Of a stretch of DNA of 64,000 nucleotides, positions 18,238 through 29,400 are shown piece after piece. This DNA comes from Flavobacterium sp. J49 (GTDB lineage: Bacteria; Bacteroidota; Bacteroidia; Flavobacteriales; Flavobacteriaceae). A program made the position numbers and the translations under genes. Numbering within the stretch: the stretch's first letter is position 1; each line of letters begins with the position of its first letter. The stretch covers positions 461,592 to 525,591 of the forward strand of contig NZ_JAAQQU010000105.1 in NCBI RefSeq assembly GCF_011742145.1, given 5' to 3'. The notes beneath the pieces were generated by a model. That model ran no database searches and was not told the DNA's origin. It saw nothing but the letters and a program-made list of their open reading frames with translations.

Positions 18238-19374
18238 TTAAATTTTTACGGCAGAGGTTTTTCCTCCCATAGTTGTGACAATAAAGGCGTCTTTAAACCC
18301 ATGTCTTTTGGCCTCTTCATTCATTCTTTTGGCACCTTCTAAATCTGTGGTATTACCATAGAAATACTTGTATAAATTATTTTCAAAAGTATAAGTTATC
18401 ATTTTTAAGCCTTTAAAATCGGGTGAAGTCAGCTCTCTTTTCTTTGAACTGGCAAACAATTGTACTTTGTAAGAACCTTCAACGACAGGAGTCATTTGGG
18501 TTTCTTCCGGTTTTGAAATTACCGGGGTTTGTACCAATGATTTTTCCGCTCGTTTAATAGTATCTTCGGGAGACTCAGTTTCTTCCTTAACCATGGCGCC
18601 GTCAAAATATTCTCTTTTGTATTTTAAAATCGCCTTGGCTATTTGCTTGGCCATTTTGTTCTGCCCTTCTTCTGAATTTAAAAATTCTCCTTCTTCTTTG
18701 TTGGATAAAAAGCCCAGTTCAATTAATACTCCGGGCATTACTGCGGCGTCTAAAACCCATAACGGTTGTTGCTTTACACCTCTTGTTTTTCGGTTTAAAT
18801 TGTGGGTAAAATTATCCTGTATGGCTGAAGCCAAACTAATACTACTATTTAAATTCTCTTCTTGAATCATTACTCGACCAATTAAACTTTCGGGTTTAGT
18901 AGGGTCGAAGCCTTTGTATGTCTTATTGTAATTGTCTTCCAATAAAATTACGGAGTTCTCACTTTTGGCTACTTCCAAGTTCATATCACTTCGCGACAAT
19001 CCCATCACAAAAGTTTCTGTTCCCGAAGGCGTTTGATTGGAGACCGAATTACAGTGAATAGAGACAAACAAATGGGCATTGATTTTATTGGCTACTTTCG
19101 GACGGTTGACCAATTCAATAAAAGTATCGTTTTTGCGGGTATAAACCACTTCAAAATCTTTCTCCTTTTCGAGTATTTCACCTACTATTAAGGTTGTCTT
19201 CAAAGCGATTTCTTTCTCAACAAAGCCGTGATAAGAATTACCGGGATCTTTTCCGCCATGACCTGCATCTAATACCACTACAAACTTATTGGTTTTGCCC
19301 TGCCCAAAAACAGTCAAAACACTCAGGAGTAACAGTAACGATAAATACGATTTTATATTTTTTTGAAAACCCAT
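18238..19374 (-). CDS. N-acetylmuramoyl-L-alanine amidase with SPOR domain (copy 2)
   Basis: 378 residues from the ATG at 19374 (a TTG three codons upstream is the only other choice); signal peptide ends FGQ. The layout matches copy 1: Amidase_3 with LDAGHGGKDPGN, VSIHCNS and VLIELGFLSN, an acidic Pro-rich linker, and a SPOR domain at about 300-378. The two copies are clear paralogs but diverged along their full length, so the duplication is not recent. They may divide septal and lateral-wall work. Divergent from lptD with a 74-base gap. Confidence 0.92.
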   Translation of the reverse strand: MGFQKNIKSYLSLLLLLSVLTVFGQGKTNKFVVVLDAGHGGKDPGNSYHGFVEKEIALKTTLIVGEILEKEKDFEVVYTRKNDTFIELVNRPKVANKINAHLFVSIHCNSVSNQTPSGTETFVMGLSRSDMNLEVAKSENSVILLEDNYNKTYKGFDPTKPESLIGRVMIQEENLNSSISLASAIQDNFTHNLNRKTRGVKQQPLWVLDAAVMPGVLIELGFLSNKEEGEFLNSEEGQNKMAKQIAKAILKYKREYFDGAMVKEETESPEDTIKRAEKSLVQTPVISKPEETQMTPVVEGSYKVQLFASSKKRELTSPDFKGLKMITYTFENNLYKYFYGNTTDLEGAKRMNEEAKRHGFKDAFIVTTMGGKTSAVKI

Positions 19375-19430
19375 CGACTTCAAAAGTTAATTTTAATTAA
19401 AACACAGCAATCATAAATGTAATATTTACC

Positions 19431-19438
19431 TATTTTTG
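19431..19438 (+). promoter_or_regulatory. Candidate -7 promoter element of lptD
   Basis: TATTTTTG matches TAnnTTTG. Transcription would begin near 19444, just before the candidate TTG start codons of lptD. No clear -33 TTG. Confidence 0.4.
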
Positions 19439-19448
19439 ACCGAAAATA

Positions 19449-22175
19449 TTGTTTAAGTTTGCCACGTCAAAAACCAAGCCATATTTCTACAAAAATAGCA
19501 TTAAACCTTTGCAAAGAAACTTATTTAATATCGTTTTTTTAACAATTTTCCTAACATTAGGAATCACAAAAACATATTCACAAGACTTACCTCCAAAAAG
19601 CAATCCTATCCCTGCTAAAAACCAAGCAGATAGCACTAAAGTTGAGTTAACTGATCTTACAAAAGTCATTGACTCTAGCCAAAAAGACAGTCTAAAGCCC
19701 AAGAAATCATTTTTAGACGGAAAAATCAAAAGAAAAGCGGTTGACTACGAAAAATTAGACCAAAAGAAAAAACTCATTACGCTCTACAATCAGGCAGAAG
19801 TGTACTATCAGGATATCGAATTGAAGTCGGGTATCATTGTTATTGACTACCAAAAAGACGAAGTTTACGCCGGAAGAATTAAGGATTCCACCGGAAAATA
19901 CTCCCAAAGACCGGTTTTCAAACAAGGCTCAAATGTAGTCGAACCGGATTCGATTCGCTTTAATTTTAAAACCAAAAAAGCTTTGGTTTGGAATTCGAGA
20001 AGCCAACAAGGAGAAATGAACATCAAGGCAGCCATCACCAAGAAGGAAAATGACTCCGTTTATTTTATGAAAGGCGCGCGTTTCACCACTTCCAAAGACA
20101 TTGAAAATCCGGAGTACTATTTTCAAACCAACCGCGTCAAACTGGTTCCCGGAAAAAAAGTTGTGGTAGGTTTAACGAATATGGTCATAGCCGATGTACC
20201 TACGCCTATCGCTTTGCCTTTTGCCTTTTTCCCGATGACGGACAAAGCGCGTTCGGGTTTGATTATCCCAACATACAACGACAGTAATACCCGTGGTTTT
20301 TCGTTGCAAAACGGTGGTTATTATTTTGCTTTGAGCGATAACTATGATTTAGCAGTCTTGGGCGATTATTATACTAATGGTAGTTACGGAATCCGATTTG
20401 AATCTTCCTATGCCAAGCGCTATAAGTTCTTAGGGAATGTAAACGTCCGTTTTGAAAATCTTATTCAAAGTGAAAGAGGTTATCCCGATTACAGCAGAGC
20501 CAACAATTACAATATCCAATGGACACATTCTAAAGACGGAAAATCCAACCCGAATTCAAGGTTCTCTGCTTCGGTCAACTTAGGAAGTAGTAAATTCTTC
20601 CGTCAATCGTTGAATCAGGTGAATGTGGGTTCGACTTTGAACAACACCTTAAGTTCTTCCATATCTTACTCAAAGACGTTCAATTCGGTTCCTCAGGTGA
20701 ATTTGTCATTGGCTGCAACTCACTCGCAAAACACCAATACCGAACAAATCAACATGACCTTGCCTACTTTGCAAATGAGCGTGGACAGAATTTTTCCTTT
20801 TGCGCCCAAAGACGGGATTAAGAAAGGTTTCTTTAAAAACATCAATTTACAATACAACTTAAGAGGTGAAAACCGAATTGCAACCACCGATTCTCTTTTC
20901 TTCAAATCGGAAATGTTCCGCGATGCCAAATTGGGTTTCCAGCATAGCATTCCGTTGAGTACTAACTTTAAAGTTTTCAAATACTTTAGTGCTTCTACTT
21001 CGGTGAATTATAATGAAGTTTGGTATTTTAAAACCATCACAAAAGAATACCAAGCTACAACCAATCAAGTGGTTAACAATGAAGTAGCCGGATTTGATGC
21101 TTTCAGAACCTATTCGTTTTCTGCCGGTTTGGGAACTACCATTTATGGTACTTTTAATTTTGGCGAAAAGAAAAAAATTCAGGCCATTCGACACGTGGTG
21201 AGACCAAACATTACCTATAGCTATACGCCGAGTTTTGAAAAATACTACGACACTTATGACCCCGATGGCAGTGGTACTATGCTCAAAGATTACACGCGTT
21301 TCGAAGGCGGAATTTTCGGCGCACCCGGCAAAACGATGTCCAATAACGTTGGTTTCAGTTTGAGTAACACTTTTGAAGCCAAAGTAACCGAAAAGGATTC
21401 AACCAAAACAGAGCCTAAAAAAGTGATGCTCTTGAACAATTTGAATTTTTCCACCAGCTACGATATTACCGCCGATTCCTTGAGATGGGCACCGATGCGT
21501 GTGAGCGGCGGAACACAACTGTTAAAGCAAAAAATGAACATCAATTTTGCAGCGACACTTGACCCTTATGCCATTAATAACTCGGGGCAAAGAATCAATA
21601 CTTGGAACATTGACAATGGCGGAAGCTTGTTCAGAATGACCAGTGCCAACATGACGCTCAATTATTCATTTTCGAGTAAAGACGGCAGTGGTGCCGATAA
21701 GAAAAACGAACAAGGCAAGCGAAATGGTGGTCGTGAAGATGATTTATTTGGAACCAATACCGATTTGAGTGACCGCCGACAGAGTCAGTTTGACCAAAAC
21801 GATGAGGAAGCAAAACCGGTATCAGAATTCTTTAAATACGAATTGCCCTGGGACATGACTTTGGCTTATTCACTCACCTATTCCAACAATCGACGAGAGC
21901 AGGAAATCACCGGCAATTCGGTTATGATTTCAATGAACACTGATTTGACACCCAAATGGAAAATAGGTGTTTCGACCGGTTATGACTTTGTACAAAAAGG
22001 CGTTACGTTTACGCAATTCCGTTTTGAACGCGATTTGTTGAGCTGGCGTATGGATTTCAACTGGGTGCCGTTTGGCGACAATGCCTATTGGGGTTTCTTT
22101 ATCGGAATCAAATCGGGTGTGTTAAGCGATATCAAGTGGGATAAACGTTCGCTTCCGGACAGAACTTTGAGATAA
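19449..22175 (+). CDS. lptD: LPS-assembly outer-membrane protein, LptD-like
   Basis: Inserts LPS into the outer leaflet with an LptE partner. The frame is 908 residues: an N-terminal hydrophobic segment (about 22-45, ending TKTYSQ), an OstA/LptA-like periplasmic jelly roll (about 70-220) and a large C-terminal barrel, rich in aromatic strands. It is the Bacteroidota form annotated as putative LPS assembly protein. The start is unclear: no ATG precedes the signal; TTG 19449, TTG 19509 (giving a 25-residue signal) and, in another frame, TTG 19459 are candidates. See the finding on a possible N-terminal frameshift. Confidence 0.88.
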   Translation: MFKFATSKTKPYFYKNSIKPLQRNLFNIVFLTIFLTLGITKTYSQDLPPKSNPIPAKNQADSTKVELTDLTKVIDSSQKDSLKPKKSFLDGKIKRKAVDYEKLDQKKKLITLYNQAEVYYQDIELKSGIIVIDYQKDEVYAGRIKDSTGKYSQRPVFKQGSNVVEPDSIRFNFKTKKALVWNSRSQQGEMNIKAAITKKENDSVYFMKGARFTTSKDIENPEYYFQTNRVKLVPGKKVVVGLTNMVIADVPTPIALPFAFFPMTDKARSGLIIPTYNDSNTRGFSLQNGGYYFALSDNYDLAVLGDYYTNGSYGIRFESSYAKRYKFLGNVNVRFENLIQSERGYPDYSRANNYNIQWTHSKDGKSNPNSRFSASVNLGSSKFFRQSLNQVNVGSTLNNTLSSSISYSKTFNSVPQVNLSLAATHSQNTNTEQINMTLPTLQMSVDRIFPFAPKDGIKKGFFKNINLQYNLRGENRIATTDSLFFKSEMFRDAKLGFQHSIPLSTNFKVFKYFSASTSVNYNEVWYFKTITKEYQATTNQVVNNEVAGFDAFRTYSFSAGLGTTIYGTFNFGEKKKIQAIRHVVRPNITYSYTPSFEKYYDTYDPDGSGTMLKDYTRFEGGIFGAPGKTMSNNVGFSLSNTFEAKVTEKDSTKTEPKKVMLLNNLNFSTSYDITADSLRWAPMRVSGGTQLLKQKMNINFAATLDPYAINNSGQRINTWNIDNGGSLFRMTSANMTLNYSFSSKDGSGADKKNEQGKRNGGREDDLFGTNTDLSDRRQSQFDQNDEEAKPVSEFFKYELPWDMTLAYSLTYSNNRREQEITGNSVMISMNTDLTPKWKIGVSTGYDFVQKGVTFTQFRFERDLLSWRMDFNWVPFGDNAYWGFFIGIKSGVLSDIKWDKRSLPDRTLR

Positions 22176-22221
22176 TAGAAAAGAGAAGAAAGAGCAAAGA
22201 AAAAAGAAAATAAAAACACTG

Positions 22222-22602
22222 ATGAAAAAAATAATTTTTACAGACAAAGCGCCGGCGCCGATTGGTCCATACAACCAAGCGGTATTGGTGGACAATACTC
22301 TTTACACTTCGGGACAAATTGCTTTGAATCCCGTTACCATGGAATTGGTTTTAGACGATATCGAAACCGAAACCAAACAAGTCATGGAAAATATGAAAGC
22401 AGTTCTTGAAGCCGCTGATATGACTTTTGATAACGTAGTTAAAACAACCATTTTCATCATGAACATGGGTGACTTTTCCCGAATCAATACCGTTTACGGC
22501 AGTTATTTTGACGAAGCTACAGCTCCGGCCAGAGAAACCGTTCAAGTAGCTTGTTTGCCTAAGAATGTGAATGTCGAGATTTCAATGACGGCAGTAAAAT
22601 AG
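22222..22602 (+). CDS. ridA: RidA-family enamine/imine deaminase
   Basis: 126 residues, the usual length. It hydrolyses reactive 2-aminoacrylate and related enamines made by PLP enzymes. The N-terminus KAPAPIGPYNQAV, central DNVVKTTIFIMNM and the APARETVQVACLP segment with the substrate-binding Arg (about 105) are diagnostic. It forms trimers in known relatives. 46 bases after lptD on the same strand, likely co-transcribed. Note that sdaA, an enzyme producing aminoacrylate, is elsewhere in the window. Confidence 0.92.
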   Translation: MKKIIFTDKAPAPIGPYNQAVLVDNTLYTSGQIALNPVTMELVLDDIETETKQVMENMKAVLEAADMTFDNVVKTTIFIMNMGDFSRINTVYGSYFDEATAPARETVQVACLPKNVNVEISMTAVK

Positions 22603-22729
22603 TGTTCATTCTTCCGTTTTGAATGATCAATATAGTGTTCTAAAAAACCAATCCTTTGTTGTGAAAACGATGAGGGATTTTTTATTTACATTTACTCGTT
22701 AATAATGACTAACCCTGTTATAGTTTCAG

Positions 22730-23152
22730 ATGAACATACCAACTCAAATTGAAGCCTACATAAACAGTCAACCTGAACCCAAAAAAAAGGATATGGAAAG
22801 GTTGCACCAAATCATTTTGGGTATCAATCCAACTTGTAAATTATGGTTTTTGGATGGTAAAAACAGTAGCCAAAAAGTGATTGCCAACCCCAACATAGGT
22901 TATGGTCTTTACACCATAAAATATGCTGACGGTAAAACGAGAGAATTTTATCAAATTGGTCTAAGTGCCAACAAAACCGGAATTTCATTATATCTCATAG
23001 GTATTAATGACAAAACTTATTTGGTCCAAACCTATGGTGAAAAAATAGGCAAGGCCAGCGTGACCGGCTATTGCATTAAGTTTAAAACAATACAAGACAT
23101 AAACCTTGAGGTTCTGGAAGCTGCATTAAGATTCGGTTTTACGACGACTTAA
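22730..23152 (+). CDS. DUF1801-family protein
   Basis: 140 residues with no signal or TM. It has the YdhG-like DUF1801 layout: IEAYINSQPEPKKKDMERLHQII helix at the start, a PTCKLWF strand, then GLYTIKYADGKTREFYQIGLS and a C-terminal helix LEVLEAALRFG. The family is of uncertain role (possibly small-ligand or iron-chaperone related). It ends just before the terminator shared with the convergent kinase gene. Confidence 0.75.
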   Translation: MNIPTQIEAYINSQPEPKKKDMERLHQIILGINPTCKLWFLDGKNSSQKVIANPNIGYGLYTIKYADGKTREFYQIGLSANKTGISLYLIGINDKTYLVQTYGEKIGKASVTGYCIKFKTIQDINLEVLEAALRFGFTTT

Positions 23153-23177
23153 AGGCTATTAAAACTTTTAATACAGT

Positions 23178-23211
23178 CAAAAAAACCTAACATTGCTGTT
23201 AGGTTTTTTTT
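23178..23211. terminator. Bidirectional terminator
   Basis: AACCTAACA (23184-23192) pairs with TGTTAGGTT (23197-23205) around loop TTGC, with A-run left and T-run right. It separates the convergent DUF1801 and kinase genes. Confidence 0.85.
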
Positions 23212-23212
23212 A

Positions 23213-24064
23213 TTATTTATTTAAAATGTGGTACGCAATCAGTCCGTCGATTGGTCTTCGGAGTACGTTGCCTATTTTAATATCGTATTTGGCTAAAATC
23301 TGCTCTAATTCGTCTTTCAAATAAAACGCAATAGAACCCACAAAATGCACCGGCACTTCTCTGCAATTATCGTATTGCATGATGTAATTTTTGGCAAAAG
23401 CTTTCAATTCTTTTTTGATAATCTTTTTACAAAAAGGATTGTCTTTGTGTTTGATGATAAACTTGGCAAAAGTCGCCAAGTAAGCATTTGGGTTGGCTTC
23501 TTTATACAAATTGGCTTTGATATAATCGGCATCTACATTGTATTCTTCTTCAAACTCTTTGGCCAATTCTTTGGGCATACTGTTAAAATAATATCCGCGA
23601 ATCAAATGCCTTCCAAAGCGATTCCCTGAACCGTCATCCATGGCAATATAACCTAAAGATTGTACTTTTTGATGCAATACTTTACCATCAAAGAAACTAC
23701 AATTAGAACCTGTGCCAAGGATACAAACAATAGCTTGCTCGTCTTTGGGAGTCGTGGCATAAACCGCCGCATAAGTATCTTCATGTACCGAAACCACAGC
23801 ATTGGTAAAATATTCTTCAAACACTTTGGTCAAGAAGTTTTTCATACGGTCAGTACCGCAACCGGCACCATAGAAGTACAAGTGTGTTGCTTTATCTTTA
23901 TTGTGTTCTATGTCAAATTTGTCATCCAGACGCGCAATCACTTCTTCTTTGTCTAACACTTCGGGGTTGAGGCCCAAGGTTTGAGTGGTAAAAAGCACTT
24001 TTCCGTTGTCATCAATTGCAATCCAATCGGCTTTGGTAGAACCACTGTCAACTAATAATTTCAT
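23213..24064 (-). CDS. N-acetylglucosamine kinase-like protein (BadF/BadG ATPase family)
   Basis: 283 residues from the ATG at 24064; a TTG two codons upstream gives the longer frame but is unlikely. ASKHA fold: LLVDSGSTKADW phosphate-1 loop at the N-terminus, VCILGTGSNCSFF phosphate-2 loop (about 109-121), DDGSGNRFG (about 140). These match bacterial GlcNAc kinases of the BcrAD/BadFG family. It probably phosphorylates recycled aminosugars for cell-wall or glycolytic use, consistent with the downstream position of gapA and pfkA upstream on the same strand, though terminator 24167-24204 separates it from them. Confidence 0.85.
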   Translation of the reverse strand: MKLLVDSGSTKADWIAIDDNGKVLFTTQTLGLNPEVLDKEEVIARLDDKFDIEHNKDKATHLYFYGAGCGTDRMKNFLTKVFEEYFTNAVVSVHEDTYAAVYATTPKDEQAIVCILGTGSNCSFFDGKVLHQKVQSLGYIAMDDGSGNRFGRHLIRGYYFNSMPKELAKEFEEEYNVDADYIKANLYKEANPNAYLATFAKFIIKHKDNPFCKKIIKKELKAFAKNYIMQYDNCREVPVHFVGSIAFYLKDELEQILAKYDIKIGNVLRRPIDGLIAYHILNK

Positions 24065-24069
24065 AATCA

Positions 24070-24100
24070 ATTAGGAATTACGAATTAGGAATTACGAATT
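24070..24100. repeat. Tandem 14-base repeat
   Basis: The unit ATTAGGAATTACGA occurs twice perfectly (24070-24083 and 24084-24097) plus ATT, right in front of the kinase start. Such AATTACGAATT-type tandem arrays are seen in flavobacterial intergenic DNA; function unknown. Confidence 0.8.
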
Positions 24101-24166
24101 TGAACAGCAGTTCAAATGATAAAACTTAATCCTCTTTATTATTTCGGTTTGGTTGTTTGTTGGGTA

Positions 24167-24204
24167 TAAAAAATCCCGTCATCGCAAAGATAACGGGAAT
24201 TTGT
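24167..24204 (-). terminator. Terminator of gapA
   Basis: On the minus strand TTCCCGTTATC is followed by a short loop and GATGACGGGA then a T-run (plus 24172-24167). It lies directly after the gapA stop at 24214. Confidence 0.75.
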
Positions 24205-24213
24205 TATTTATTA

Positions 24214-25227
<1,014 letters not shown>

Positions 25228-25277
25228 TTATTTTCTATTTATTATTTAATTGTGATTTTATATTTGTGCTTTCACCT

Positions 25278-26264
25278 TTAAGTCGACATAATATCAGACA
25301 CTCTTAAAAGCTCTACATCGATTTCAGAATGCCCTTTGATGGCTTGTTCCAAAGGCGTTAGTTCTATTTTATCGGCCAATACACCTACCATAAAATTGGT
25401 TTTGCCTTCTATTAAAGATTCTACCGCTTTTACGCCCAATCTCGATGCCAATACACGGTCAAAACAAGAAGGTGAACCGCCACGTTGCATATGACCTAAA
25501 ACAGACACTCTGATGTCGTATTCCGGTAAATGTTCTTCGATATAATCTTTGAGTTGGAAAACATTTTTTCCCATTTTTTCGCCTTCTGCCACTACGACTA
25601 TGCTGGATGATTTTCCGGAAGCTTTACTTTTTTGCAGCGATTCCAGTAGTCTGTCTAAACCTAAATCTTCTTCAGGAATCAGAATTTCTTCAGCTCCGGC
25701 ACCAATTCCGGCATTCAAAGCAATGTGTCCGGCATCTCTTCCCATTACCTCCACAAAGAACAAACGATTGTGTGAACTTGCGGTATCTCTGATTTTATCG
25801 ATACATTCTACAACGGTGTTCAAAGCGGTATCATAGCCCAAAGTATGACTGGTACCAAAAATATCGTTATCAATCGTCCCCGGAATTCCCATCACCGGAA
25901 AGTCGAACTCGTTGTTAAATACTTCCGCACCGGTAAAAGAACCGTCACCGCCAATAACTACTAGAGCATCAACGCCTGCGTTTACCAAATTTTGATGGGC
26001 TTTTTGTCGGCCTTCCACGGTCATGAATTCTTTAGAACGCGCTGATTTTAATATAGTTCCGCCTTTATTTACAATGTTGTTCACACTACGCGGTCCCATT
26101 TCTTTAAAATCGCCTTCAATCATTCCTTGATAACCTCTGTAAATCCCTATACACTCTATATTGTGATAGGCACATGTTCTGACAACAGAACGAATGGCAG
26201 CATTCATTCCGGGTGAATCACCACCTGAGGTCAATACTCCAATCTTTTTTATACTTTTAGACAT
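25278..26264 (-). CDS. pfkA: 6-phosphofructokinase (ATP-dependent)
   Basis: 328 residues from the ATG at 26264; the longer frame to 26294 adds ten non-conserved residues. It phosphorylates fructose-6-phosphate to fructose-1,6-bisphosphate. Motifs: GGDSPGMNAA (about 15) and GGDGSFTGA (about 110), then GIPGTIDNDIFGT (about 128-140) with catalytic Asp, and GHMQRGG. These fit the bacterial ATP-PFK. First gene of a pfkA-gapA unit. Confidence 0.96.
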   Translation of the reverse strand: MSKSIKKIGVLTSGGDSPGMNAAIRSVVRTCAYHNIECIGIYRGYQGMIEGDFKEMGPRSVNNIVNKGGTILKSARSKEFMTVEGRQKAHQNLVNAGVDALVVIGGDGSFTGAEVFNNEFDFPVMGIPGTIDNDIFGTSHTLGYDTALNTVVECIDKIRDTASSHNRLFFVEVMGRDAGHIALNAGIGAGAEEILIPEEDLGLDRLLESLQKSKASGKSSSIVVVAEGEKMGKNVFQLKDYIEEHLPEYDIRVSVLGHMQRGGSPSCFDRVLASRLGVKAVESLIEGKTNFMVGVLADKIELTPLEQAIKGHSEIDVELLRVSDIMST

Positions 26265-26407
26265 TTTTATCGTATTAAAATGTAAAATTAGCAAAGACGA
26301 AGTAGTTTTTTGCTCATATTATTAATATATTAATAAAATAAGTGAAATTCAATCGTTTTCGTTGATAAGTTTTTGGTGTGTGTTAAAAAGAAAAGGCAAT
26401 GAAGTGG

Positions 26408-29400
26408 CTAATCCTCGGTAGGAACGCCTTCCTGATTTGGTTTGGGCTGTTGCGTTTTCTGCTCCTGTTTTGGATCTGATTTTGATTTCATACGAATACC
26501 ATCCGGAAAATCTGAATCTTGATCAGCATGATTGACTGTTTTGATTCGGTCAATTTTAGCATTTTTGAAAATCTTATTGATTAATTCTTTCATGGTATCA
26601 AAATCGACCTCGTAAGACATTCCGATTCCTTGGGTATATCCGATTCCTTGTCCGATATAAGTGATATCATTTTCTTTGTTGAACACTCTTAAGTTGAGCG
26701 TTCCGTCTTCATTTACCCTATATTGAACTTCAACGTCTCCTACAATAGCGGTTTCCGAAATTCCTCCTACCGGCACTCCTACTTTTCCGTTCACAGTGAT
26801 ACGCTCATTAATTTTAGATGAAACGGTAACTCCAATCCTACCATCTGTTTGTAATTCGGGTGTCTTATCGGCTGTGACGTAATCAATCCCAAGCTGTAAT
26901 TTATCGTTTTCTCCTTTAAAAATATCATTAAACAAACTACTGGCCTTTTCAAAAAGATTGTTTGACAATTGGTTCTGATTCACGCCATCCTGGCTCAAAA
27001 AACTACCGGTTGACAAAAGATACAAAGCTTGGGTTTGACGTTTGTCTTTATCATCTAATTGGTATTGAATCTCTGATTTTAGGGAACTCCCAACTGTTGG
27101 GAAATTGATATTAAAATCCGGGTCAGGATTGGCCAAACTACCTTTTACTCCTATAATAACTTCTACATCTACTTTTTTATTAAACGAAGGATTGTCAATT
27201 AAAACTGCCGGATTAGCAGTAGTTTCGTAAACCGCTTCTAAATTGAGTGTGGCAGCCATTGGATCGCCTTGCCAATTGATTGAACCGCCTTTTTTTACAT
27301 CAAATTTTTTGTCAATCAATCCGCCATACTTAAAATTGTAAGTACCTTCCAAGGCGATAAAATCTCCAAACATTTCAAACTTTCCTAGTGTATTGATTCT
27401 GAAAAGTAATGTTCCGTATCCTTTTCCTTTCATCCCGTGACCTGAATCTCTGTCGAGGATAACCTCGATATCAGCATTCTTATTGATCTCAAAATTAAAA
27501 TCCAATTCGAGGCCGTTGTACTTTTTGTTCTGAGCTATTTTATCTTTACCGTTTATATTTTTCTCGGCCGGGGTAATGAAATGGATAAAACTGTTTTCTT
27601 CTACCGATTCGGCTTCGTTGATTGGAATTTTTATATCGGTTCCTTTGGCTGATTCAGCATTTACACTGATCATCAAACCGTCTGTAGGTCCTTTAATGGA
27701 AGCCGAACCATCCATAAATGCTTTGCCGTAATAAGCTGCATCTTCAGAATCTTTAGTATTCAATGCCAAAAGCCTATTGGAGCTGATGGCTAAATCCAAT
27801 TGCCAGTCTCCAAATTGTTTGTGTTTTATAAAACCACTCAAAGTTCCTTTAGTATCAAAAGCGGTATCAGTTATGGTTGTTTCCCTGATGATGAATTTAT
27901 TTTCTGTGACATCAACGATTGAATTTTTTACAAATTGATAATCGGTATTGAGATACGGAATCCTCAATCCGGCTTCATTGATGTACAATCGACCATTGTA
28001 ATCCAAGCTATTGATGTTTCCGTCAATTCGGGCATTCCCGGAAGCAAAACCGCGAATATTAGTAATAACATCTCCACCGATTTTACTCAAAATGCCCAAA
28101 TTAAATTTGTCGAAACTCAAGTCTACATCCAAAAAAGTTTGGTTGTCTACAATTTCAATATCACCATCGGCCGTGAAGGAATCAACGTTTTCATTTTCCA
28201 AATTAGAGGCAATGTGGAATTTTCTCAAGGTTTCATCGCCTTCAATATCGAGATTTAAGTTTCCTAAAGGAATGGCGTTGACCGACAAACTGTCGATTTT
28301 TAATGTTGATGTAGGTTGAAAAACGGTACTGCTTTGTTTGAAGTTGATTTTCCCGTTAAGGTTTCCGTCAAACCTGAATTTCTCTACATCGGGTGTGACT
28401 TTGTTCAAATTGACATTGTCAAAAGTGAGCTGCAAATCTTTGGTTTGACTTTCTTTGATGAGTCCGATAAAGTTGATATTCTGATTTTCATGAGACAACA
28501 CCAAATCTTCAAAGGAGAAGTTTTTCAATTTTTTATCAAAAACAATTTTATTGCTTTCCGGATTTTCTTTTTCATTCAAATACCACAAATAATCTTTGAA
28601 TTGCAGTTCTGATTTGTCAAAACCAACCACATTATTGTTGTCTTTATTAATGGTATGGTAAAGGTTCAAATTATAAAAATCAAGCCCTTTTTTGCCTCCT
28701 CTAAACTCAGTTCTGAAACGCAAGGTGTCTTTAGAAAAAGTATTTATCATACTAAAGTCTCTGATTTTGTAGTGCTTTGTTTTGATGGAATCCATCTGCA
28801 CATAGGCGTTGTACAAAGGGTTTTGGTTGTCCACTTGGACCAAGATATTGTCAAAGGTATTGTTGTAAGCCGAAATTTTAGGTGAATTTAAATTCAATAC
28901 AAATTTCCTTGAATCGGAAGAGATATTTCCTTTGAGTTGCGTGTTGGGTGCAATGGTAATATCAGGATTGAAAATCTCAATAATCTTACTGTTGATGGCG
29001 AAATTGAATTTCAAGTATTGATTAGGCAACACTTTGTTTGACCTGTAATTAGAATAGAAAGTGCCCAAGGCATTTTCGGCCATTTTTTGTACTTGATTGA
29101 ATTGGTATTTCCCCACAACCGAACCTTCAATCGCATCAGGAGAATTGATGGTTATGGTTCGCTCTCCATCGCTGTCAAAGGTCGAATTCATTTCAAGATA
29201 ATCTACAAAATAAATATCTTTTTTGTTCTGATAAGACGAATTGGTCAACAACAAATTTCCTTTAAGATTGTCCATTGAATTCCCGGTAGCTTTGACCAAA
29301 ATATCGCCTTTGAAAACTGAGATAGAATCTGTGATAAAATTTAGCTTGACCAAGTTTGCATAGTCAATTTTGGCATGAAAATCATACACATTCTCCGCTT

